64,000 bases of DNA from Pirellulales bacterium (GTDB taxonomy: Bacteria > Planctomycetota > Planctomycetia > Pirellulales > JAEUIK01), in the NCBI GenBank assembly GCA_019694435.1, contig JAIBBZ010000024.1, forward strand, positions 1-64,000, given 5' to 3'. Every line of letters begins with the position of its first letter. Position 1 is the first letter of the stretch. Both the position numbers and the translations under genes were made by a program. Below, in pieces: positions 8,331 to 16,500 of the stretch. Under the pieces are notes generated by a model. That model searched no databases. It had not been told where the DNA came from and worked only from the letters and a program-made list of their open reading frames with translations.

Positions 8331-9125
8331 TCAGGGCTGCGTGGGAACCGGCGCAGGCGATGCTTCGGGCTTGGTGCCCGCCACTCCGGCGATTTGGGGC
8401 GGTGGTTCAGCGACGGGCGCGGGCGCGCCATTCGATGGGGTGCCAGCGGCCGGTTCGCCTTCCCCCGGGGCGGCCTCCTTCGCCGGCGCGGGTTCTGCGC
8501 CTGGCGGTTGCTCGCCGACCGCGGGTTCGCGGCTCGCGGCAGCCGTCTGGCCGGACTGGGCAATCGCTCGGGCGACCGCTGCTTCGACAGCCGATTGAAA
8601 CGCGGCCGATTGAGCCACTTGTTCGAGGCGCTTGGCCAGCATCTCTTCGACTTCGGCCGAGGTGGGACTCGCAGCCCTGGCCTGGCCGGAAAGATCGCGA
8701 GCTCCCGACCGAGGGCCCTGGGTCGATTTCTCGGACCGGACCTGCACGCCGAGTTTTTCCGCGAGCCGGTCGATCTCCTTGCTGGCCAACGCGTCTTCCG
8801 TGCGCCGAGGGACCCAGCCGCGGGCCATTTCGACGGCGCCGCAACCGAGAATCACGATGCCCAGTGCGACTGCGGCTTCGGCTGCAGAGGCAAGCCCCAG
8901 CGTCGATACGATCCGCTCCCAGCGCGTGGGCCCCTCGGTCTCGAGGCGGTAATGGCGCTGCGCCTGAATCTTCTCCATGGCCACACGAAGGAACCGCGGA
9001 TCGGCGTGTCCCCGCGCGAAGCGCAAGGCCTGATGCACCGGCCGCGAGCCGGGTCCGTGTTTCACGACACGAAGCTGCATCTCTTCGCAGAATTCGGCGA
9101 AAGTGGTTTTCTTGTTCAGGATCAT
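8331..9125 (-). CDS. Hypothetical single-pass membrane protein with Pro/Ala-rich tail
   Basis: I chose the ATG at 9125 because GGAG lies 8 bases upstream; a longer frame from 9185 has no such site. The 264-residue product starts MILNKKTTFAEFCEEMQLR. It has a hydrophobic segment around residues 80-98 (SAAEAAVALGIVILGCGAV), a helical stretch with ASKEIDRLAEKLG and AEVEEMLAKRLEQVAQSA, and ends in about 65 residues dominated by P, A, E and G. This fits a membrane-anchored protein with a disordered tail. I do not recognise a family. It follows the last eCIS gene after a 56-base gap. Confidence 0.6.
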   Translation of the reverse strand: MILNKKTTFAEFCEEMQLRVVKHGPGSRPVHQALRFARGHADPRFLRVAMEKIQAQRHYRLETEGPTRWERIVSTLGLASAAEAAVALGIVILGCGAVEMARGWVPRRTEDALASKEIDRLAEKLGVQVRSEKSTQGPRSGARDLSGQARAASPTSAEVEEMLAKRLEQVAQSAAFQSAVEAAVARAIAQSGQTAAASREPAVGEQPPGAEPAPAKEAAPGEGEPAAGTPSNGAPAPVAEPPPQIAGVAGTKPEASPAPVPTQP

Positions 9126-9181
9126 GGGGTTTCTCCGGTCCAAGTTTTGTCCGGTGTTGTTCGCGCGTGGAGGGAAGCCGA

Positions 9182-10960
9182 TCAAGCCACGGTGGACGAC
9201 GGTGACCTCGACAAGCGGCCGGCGACGGCGGCCACGGCCTTGTGCAGCACGGAGACATCCTGGTCAAACTGCGGCAGGGAAGCGGCGTCGACCTTGACGG
9301 CCTGCACGATCGACTCGCGCAGCGCGTTGCGCGTGAGATGTGCGACCTCGCTGACGTTCGCGCTGGCGATCCAGCGGCGTACGTGGGGCGATTGGAGTTC
9401 GACGTTCAGATGGCGAAGGGGTAGATCGCGCAGGCGATCGTGAGAATTGTCGCCCTGGGCGAGATTGGTGGCGTCGTGGTTGGCGGGCGACATACCGCCC
9501 GTAGCGGGTGGAGGAGCGCCTGGCGCCGGTGCCACTTGGGGGGCCTGCGCGATCTGGCCGAGGAATTCGAGTGGGGTCCCGTTGTCTGCCTTCCGAGCAA
9601 CCATCACGCAATAGCGATCGGCTTGATGAAACAGCGAGTACTGGACGCCGTCGCGGACATAAACGGTCCACTCATCTCCAGGAACAACGGTATTCAGTGC
9701 CTGTTCTTTCGCTTTGTCTGTGGGCGCTGCAGACTCGGTGGGTTCATGCTTGTCGCCACATTTCGTTCGGACAAGACTCAAATGCGAGCCATCGGCCTTG
9801 GACGAATTATGCGACAGCTCACAGAGCATTTCACAATGTTCCCAAGTTCTCAGAACGACGAGTTGCCCTTCGTCAAGCGGTAGCGAATGCGAAAACGGAA
9901 TCTGGCACCCTTCGGGCTCCGTCGCGTCTTTCAGCGTCAGCGAGTTCGTGGCCGAGTCGAGGGTCTCTACCTGATACAGATTGGAAGCCGCGATGGAGCG
10001 ATCGAGAACCTGCATCTGCTGCGCAGCCGAAAAGACTTCGATCAGGGCATTCTTCTTGAGATGACTGAATCGCTCGAGTTGGTCGCCCATGAGGCGAATC
10101 CGTCGGCGATTGCCATCCTCCTGCCAGACGCCGACCAGCCAGGTCGGGCGACGCGCACTCGACAAGCACACAATCCGCCTGTTCTTTTCGACCTCCGAGG
10201 CTTTGCGGTCGTAGCTGTGGGCTGCTACATGCAGCACCGCAGTGCAGGCGGCAACCTGGTTGTTCAATCGCAGCGTTGGTCGGCGCTGCAGGTAGGTGGT
10301 GTAGTCAAAGAAGAGATTCTTGGGGACGACGCTCCAGCGGGGAAAAAACGTGAGCCGTGTGTAGCCATAACCACAGGGCACCATGCTCCTCACAAACGTG
10401 GCCAACGCCTGGTCTTCGCAACGTTCGAACGCGCCCTCGGCGAGGAAGTGTGGCAGGGCGCCGCCGGGAATACCGAGCGGGACAGCACTGGCGAGAATGA
10501 CACCAGGAGCAAGCGCATGGTCCGCGTCGTTAGTCGCGGCAAGTGCAGCATTCATGTGCTTAAGAGGATCCTTCGTCTCGTTACGCATGAGGACGCCTTG
10601 CACGCTGACTCCAAGGCAACTGAAGTCAGTGCCATCGGAGTTTTCGGGAATGGTTGCGACGGTGGCTGTCTGGGGGTTGACTTGATTGATGTATTGGCAA
10701 AGCGCAAGTTTTGTGCGATTCGAATTCAAGCACGCTCGTCGCACGATGGCAGGGTTGTCCAGCGAGTTTTCCTCGCGCTTGAAAAACGCCAGGTGTCCGA
10801 ACTGGCGGAGGTTGCTTTGCCGCCAGCTCTCGAATTGCGTTGCGGCTTGCAGATTCCAGTCGGCGTCTGTTAACGCGCGGCCCTGTTCGGCCAGGTACCA
10901 ACCGGGGCCAGGGTATTCGTGAGGTGTCAAGAGCGGTGGGCGGCTGAAGTCACCGTACAT
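9182..10960 (-). CDS. DUF6519-type eCIS-associated protein
   Basis: The start is set at the ATG that gives MYGDFSRPPLLTPHEYPG; GGGAG lies 8 bases before it, better placed than for a GTG three codons upstream. The opening MYGDFSR ... AEQGRALTDADWNLQA corresponds to the DUF6519 signature (MYGDFSR ... QQGRVQLDADWNEQ) that recurs in phage-tail-like injection clusters. The following 560 residues are beta-rich with few recognisable motifs, including ERFSHLKKNALIEVFSAAQQ and LIRTWEH-like segments. It is probably an accessory or surface component attached to the baseplate. The central part looks lower in G+C than the J-like genes. Confidence 0.8.
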   Translation of the reverse strand: MYGDFSRPPLLTPHEYPGPGWYLAEQGRALTDADWNLQAATQFESWRQSNLRQFGHLAFFKREENSLDNPAIVRRACLNSNRTKLALCQYINQVNPQTATVATIPENSDGTDFSCLGVSVQGVLMRNETKDPLKHMNAALAATNDADHALAPGVILASAVPLGIPGGALPHFLAEGAFERCEDQALATFVRSMVPCGYGYTRLTFFPRWSVVPKNLFFDYTTYLQRRPTLRLNNQVAACTAVLHVAAHSYDRKASEVEKNRRIVCLSSARRPTWLVGVWQEDGNRRRIRLMGDQLERFSHLKKNALIEVFSAAQQMQVLDRSIAASNLYQVETLDSATNSLTLKDATEPEGCQIPFSHSLPLDEGQLVVLRTWEHCEMLCELSHNSSKADGSHLSLVRTKCGDKHEPTESAAPTDKAKEQALNTVVPGDEWTVYVRDGVQYSLFHQADRYCVMVARKADNGTPLEFLGQIAQAPQVAPAPGAPPPATGGMSPANHDATNLAQGDNSHDRLRDLPLRHLNVELQSPHVRRWIASANVSEVAHLTRNALRESIVQAVKVDAASLPQFDQDVSVLHKAVAAVAGRLSRSPSSTVA

Positions 10961-10974
10961 GGTTTGCACTCCCG

Positions 10975-13551
10975 TTAGTTCTCATATCGCAGGACCACGT
11001 CCATTCCGACGGGTGTAAAATCGTCGATCCGCTCACGCAGATTGCGCTCGCGTTGAGCGATGAACAGGTCGTGAAACACCCCCATCTCCGAGCCGTCATC
11101 GGCGCCGCGGCGAATCGCCACCGCGCAGACAGCCGAAAGTTGTGCCAGGCCTGGGTCGCCGTAGCGCTGGCTTGTGAAAGCCAAATGCGGGCAGGCGGCG
11201 TAAGGATCAAGAGCACAGCTGGTGGCCTGCTGTTCGCAGACGTCGTCCGTTTCCCCGCGTAGAGCCGCGCCCTTGCCGGCCGATGGATTGCACGACCGCG
11301 GCTGCTGGGAGTTGTTTTCTTGCTGTGCGCTCCAGAGCCCAGGCTGACAGTAGAACTGTCGCGGAGTGTCCCACTGGGGACGCGCGTGCGCAGGCTCGAC
11401 CCGGCTATCGCAGTCGGCGCCGCACGCCGTGCTGCCATGGGGCGGCACATAGCAAAACCGCATTCCCCCGTCCTGACGCCGCACGATCGTCAACGGGCCT
11501 GTGAAGATGCTATTGTCTGCCAGGATCAGTTCGCGGGCATGCAGGCGACCGAAGATCGTCGACCGCGCGATGTTGAGGCGCAGGGCGCCGGACCCAAGAA
11601 TCGCGTACGCCGCATCGGCGCATCCCGAGTCGTGGAGACAACCGACGATCGAATCGCGGATGGAACAATCGGCCGGAGCCAGGCGATCGACGTCTTTTTT
11701 CGTCAGGATGGGGCCGACAATGCTGTGTTGCACCGAAACGCGTCCATCGGGCAAGGCGATTGTCAGGGCAGGATCGGTCTGGCCGCGCGGCGCGAGGAGC
11801 GTCGCATGGTGCAGGACCAAGCTCGGACGCTGATCTGGCGCGAGGGGCGCGGTTGACGGCGCGCACGTCGTAACGGAATCCGGCTTGCAGGATTGGCGTC
11901 CTTCGACGATCAGCTTGCCATCGCCCAAAGTGACTCCGGAAAAGCGCACGTGCGCATTGGGTGAGAAGCGGATTCGGAGATCGCCGGAAAGCCGGATGGT
12001 CGGACGGCAGTCGGCCGCGGCGCAAAGCTCCAGGCGATCTCCGGCAAAGAGCCGCAAGAACTGGCCGGTAATCGTGTACACCTCGCTGTCGCAGAACAGC
12101 AGGCGCAGCTGCACGGCTTTCTGTGCACGTAAGGTCGCTTGGTTGCCCGTGCTATTGGATCGGTAATCGCAAAGGATGCGCCGCAGGTCGAGCGAGCTGT
12201 TCTTGCTGTACAGCACGCGATGCACCCGCAGCGGCGAATCACAGTCGCCGTTCAGGTCGCGCAACGGTGGGCGACGATATTCCCCGCCGCCAAGATCGCC
12301 GGAAAAGGCATAGTGGTAGGTCACGTACGGGTCGATCTTGCAAACGTCGGGAAGCAGCAACAACCCTAGCGCGGGATCGACGATCGCCCAGTCGTCCGCC
12401 GGGCTGAATTTGTGGGCCGCAATCTGGTCGAGCAGTGCCTTGGCCACGGTGGGGGCGAGCACGTGGCTGGCGATCGCCTGGCCGGGAGGGCATTCGACGT
12501 CGCGATCCAGGTCGGCGAGGTTGCCCAAGAAAACGTGTTTCACGCGCCCCCGACCGCCTTCGTGGTGCTGCCAGATGCAAAGACTGCTGTCGCTGCCGTA
12601 TAGCTTTGGATGCAATGGCTGCAAGCTTCCCGCGGCCAGGCAGTTCGGCGAACTCGTGGCCGCGCTCGCCGCCGCCAAGAGCAGTTCGTTGGCTTCTCCC
12701 AACGGCAAGGGCAAGTGCGACACGTCTTGCTCGTCGTGGGCAATGCCAGGTTCGGGGCGAGCAAACAGCGGCGTGTCGAAGCCGAGCGGATGGAACGCGT
12801 AGAGCATCACGCAGGTCGGTGCTGCTCCATCGCACGAGCCCTCGTTCGACTTGACCTGGATTGCCTTGCGGTAATGGGGCGTGGTCTCGCGGTGCGAGTA
12901 AACCTGTTGTCGCCAGACGGACAGCGCGACGCGCGCAGCGTGCGGTTCGACCCGGCCTTCGGCCGGTTCGCCGCTGAGGCGTGGAAAGCACGGCACCATC
13001 CCACGGGGCGAACCACCGCGCTCCAGCTCGGCGAACCGCGGAAAGTGGCTCCAGGGCTCGCCGGCCGACCAGGCGCCGGAAAACTGCGTCACAAAGGGGT
13101 ATAGCTCCGTGGCACGCGCGCGCCACCCGGCCACATCGTAGGTCAGCTCTTCGAGCACCTTGCGCGTGCCCTTGCGGCGGCTATCGCGAATGACGTTGGC
13201 CACTTCGCGGCGCGGTAGCATGCCGGGCTGTCGCCAGGACATGGCTCGCTCTGCAGCGCGGTATTCGGATTGGGGGCCGTGGCGGTGTAAACCGACGACG
13301 TCGCCCAGGTAGGGCACGACCCAAGGGTCGCAGGTCTCGATGAACCAATTGTCGTACAGTCGATCGAGATCAGCCTCGACCAATGCCACCTGTTCCCCGA
13401 TGACCTCCAGCAAGGCCCGCAGAGGATAGCCGCGCTCGGCGTCGCGGATCTGGTAGATCGCCGGCAACAGGCGATACAGTCCTTGGCCGTCATAGAGCGC
13501 TGCGGCGGCTTGGGGTGCGACGGGTTTCGGGAGCGCGGAATCGCAGGTCAT
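10975..13551 (-). CDS. Tail-protein-I-like baseplate protein with beta-helix-like domain
   Basis: Translation is taken from the ATG that overlaps the previous stop as ATGA (858 residues). Residues 17-60 (LYRLLPAIYQIRDAERGYPL, then LRALLEVIGEQVALVEADLD) and YDNWFIETCDPWVVPYLGD match the P2 gpI/T4 gp7-like wedge protein found in eCIS clusters. A region around residues 480-700 repeats short strands (RLSGDLRIRF, VRFSGVTLGDGKL, DSIVGCLHDSG, NIARSTIFGRLHARELILADNSIF) like a right-handed beta-helix. The C-terminus has FTSQRYGDPGLAQLS and GADDGSEMGVFHDLF, a hallmark of this protein in planctomycete and cyanobacterial loci. It may double as the outer, receptor-facing baseplate part. Confidence 0.8.
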   Translation of the reverse strand: MTCDSALPKPVAPQAAAALYDGQGLYRLLPAIYQIRDAERGYPLRALLEVIGEQVALVEADLDRLYDNWFIETCDPWVVPYLGDVVGLHRHGPQSEYRAAERAMSWRQPGMLPRREVANVIRDSRRKGTRKVLEELTYDVAGWRARATELYPFVTQFSGAWSAGEPWSHFPRFAELERGGSPRGMVPCFPRLSGEPAEGRVEPHAARVALSVWRQQVYSHRETTPHYRKAIQVKSNEGSCDGAAPTCVMLYAFHPLGFDTPLFARPEPGIAHDEQDVSHLPLPLGEANELLLAAASAATSSPNCLAAGSLQPLHPKLYGSDSSLCIWQHHEGGRGRVKHVFLGNLADLDRDVECPPGQAIASHVLAPTVAKALLDQIAAHKFSPADDWAIVDPALGLLLLPDVCKIDPYVTYHYAFSGDLGGGEYRRPPLRDLNGDCDSPLRVHRVLYSKNSSLDLRRILCDYRSNSTGNQATLRAQKAVQLRLLFCDSEVYTITGQFLRLFAGDRLELCAAADCRPTIRLSGDLRIRFSPNAHVRFSGVTLGDGKLIVEGRQSCKPDSVTTCAPSTAPLAPDQRPSLVLHHATLLAPRGQTDPALTIALPDGRVSVQHSIVGPILTKKDVDRLAPADCSIRDSIVGCLHDSGCADAAYAILGSGALRLNIARSTIFGRLHARELILADNSIFTGPLTIVRRQDGGMRFCYVPPHGSTACGADCDSRVEPAHARPQWDTPRQFYCQPGLWSAQQENNSQQPRSCNPSAGKGAALRGETDDVCEQQATSCALDPYAACPHLAFTSQRYGDPGLAQLSAVCAVAIRRGADDGSEMGVFHDLFIAQRERNLRERIDDFTPVGMDVVLRYEN

Positions 13552-16500
13552 GGGATCTGAGTCAAATACAAGAGGTTGGGGATTTCGGGCGTGAGGAAAC
13601 ACACCTCGGCAACCCATGCAGGCTGCAACGTGGCGGGCGCCGAGCCAAATGCCGCGCTCGAAACCGGGTTGCCGACATCAGTGCCAGCGGGCTGGGTATC
13701 TGGGGGAGCGGTTTCGCGATGCGTCGCGGGACGCGGTTGCTGGTCCTCGAAGGCGTCGTGGACGGCTACGCGCGGACGTGGAGCAGAGTCGTCCTCTGTC
13801 GTGTTGTCCTCACGTCGCGCTCGAAACGTGTCCACGTCGACATAGATCACTCCGGGAACCTGCTCGATCGTCTGGAACACATCGGCCAAGCGCACGTCCT
13901 CGCCGAGTTGCATCCGCTCATACGCGAAGCGAGTCAGCAATGCTGCACGGATTTGCGGTTCGACGAGGCGCCACTCGTAGCGCGGGTCGATCTTGACCTT
14001 GGCGATGATCTGCAGAAATACGAGCTCGGCCGGCGCGACTTCGCAGCTTGCCTCCGGCGGGCCATTCTGCTGAAACGCCTCGCGAAGGTTGCGGAGAATC
14101 AGCGAGTCGGGCACGAGCGCTTCGGGCGTCGTACCGGCGACGCTCACAAAGACCTTTGTGCCGATCAGCTTGGCGCTGGCCTTGCCCACGCCCGCAAAGG
14201 ACAGGGCAAAATCGGCAAAGTCCTGGGCCGAGATCAGCCGGTCGAGGGCCCGACTCATGAGCGGAACCCGGTCGCGGATGTCCAGCGGGCCGTCGGGATC
14301 GGCGCCACCGTCACCGCGCAAAGGATTCGTGACGCCCCGCACACCCAAGGGCGCGTTGACCAGCTGATCGATCTGGCCGGGTTCGGCATTGCCAGCGGCG
14401 CCGATGCCCGAACGATAGAGCGCCTGCACGTTCTCCATGCCCGACGGCAGTCGATAGCCGGAGCGTCCGTCGCCGAAGATGATCTTGGCGTTGCCGTCGG
14501 CATCGTGGCGGAGGGTGTAATGCGGCGGTGCCTGCTGGGGGTCGTCGAGTCGGTGGCGACGATCCCAGCGCACGTCGTTGACGCGGACCTCCAGATCGGT
14601 GACGGCGCCCCGATCGAGCCGCGAGGGCACGTACGTCAGCGGCGGCTTTTTCAGCGCAAAGGCCTGGAACGCCTGATCGCCGTCGCCGCTGCCGAGAATC
14701 TCGTGTACGGTCTCGCCGTGCGTGGCCTCGACGACATTGGCGTAGATGCGCACCGTCTCGAGGCTATAGTTCGCAGGCAGCGAGCGATCGAGCACCAGGC
14801 GCGTCGTAAATCGATCGCCGAAATATCTCGGCCCGATATGCGTGAGCTGTTCAATTCTGGCGAACACGCGTTGCACGTCGTCGCCCGCCGGCAGCAACTG
14901 CCGTCCCGCGAATTCGACGATCACTCCTTGACCCAACGACAGATCGAGAGCGATCCGGTCGAGCTCGATGGCGCGACTCGGGTCCGGCGAGTTCGGATCC
15001 CTGATCGTTTCGCGATCGGTTGCTTCGGCCAGCGGGAGCAGCGCGGGCGAGCAGAAGGCGAGCGAGGTTCTTAAGACATTGATTTGGTCGGCTGGACTAT
15101 TGAACGAGATCTTTACAATCGTGTTCGCCGAACCGTCGGCTTCTGTCGTTACTTGAAAATGAGCCTTTTTCAGGTCTGCTTCTAGCTTCGCTGCGTCCTC
15201 ATTGGGAAGATGATACGTGCCTTCGGACAAGGGCGCGGTTGGATGCCACCAACTGGGGCTCACCTCGACTTCGGTGCATTGATTGCTGATGCAGTACTGC
15301 GTTCTCGGCCGTACCTTGGCCTGGAGCACTTCCACAATCTGATCGTTGCCATCGATCTGCCGGATGAGTAGATGGGAGCCTGGCACTACGGCGGGGTGAC
15401 CGCCATCCAGGAAGACGCGATTGTCCGTCTCAACGTCGTTGTCGCCGGGTCCCGGACTGACGTGCAGAGTGTCAGGGCAGTGCTCACCGTCCTTTTCGGT
15501 GACGAAGGGTGCGGGCTTGTTCCAGCCGAACAGCGGCGCTTGTTCGCGAAAGACGTAGACCCGCGGTGGGGAGTTCGCTCCCTGTCTGTGCTGCGCCAGC
15601 GCGGCGCGCAGCACGCGACCCTCGTCGGCCGTCAGGCTCGAGGCCACTTGCGGCAGCAGATAGGTCTTGTCCCGGAGCAGCGCCACGATCTGATCGTCGT
15701 TGACCGTCGCAGCGCTCCCTGGCCGTAACGCGGCCCGCAAGTCCGCCACGGCCTGGTTCAACTCGCCGCCGATCGATTGACCCGCGTTCAGTTCCGGCTG
15801 CTGTGAGGGCGCACGTACGCGGCTGACGAAGCCCAGCAGTCGCCGCTGCGCGGTGCTTAGGGCGTCCGACGCCGGCGACTGTCCTGGGATAATCGCCTTC
15901 GCGAGCCCTTCTGCGCTGTCACCGACTTTCGCCAGCACGTCAGTGTCATCGCGAGTGCAAGCGTTGGAATCCGCGAGATTCTTAAGGCTGTCGCGCAATG
16001 CCTGGACCTTGTCCGCCCAGGCCGCAACCTTGAGCGTGTCGTCATCGAGCAGTCGTCGCAGCGGTGATGTGATGGCCGAGGTGCGATGGGCCAGTTCACT
16101 GCGAATTGTCTGAGCTGAAAGCGCGTAGACGCCCAGGAGCTGATCCAGGTCGTCCTTGACGCGCAAGGTGCGCGTGACAAACAAATCGAGAGCCGATGCA
16201 AGCTGCTTCTTCTTGTCGTCGCTGGCAACATCATCGGGAATCGTTAATTCACTGAGCGCAAGCGCCTTCAGCAACAGCGGTGGTGCCGAACTCAAGGCGG
16301 ATGTCAGTGACTGGACTGTTTCCTGGAGCTTAGCGCGCACTGCCTCTAACGAACTGGGATTCTCGCCGATCCAGGCTGCTGGCTCCTGCTGACCGGTGAG
16401 TGTCGCGATGATCTGCTTGGTGCCATGCAAGAGATCGCGCAACCTGGCCAGGCGCTCCGCTCCGGCCAGCTGCGCATCGGTCTCCGCGGACTTTGCCTTT

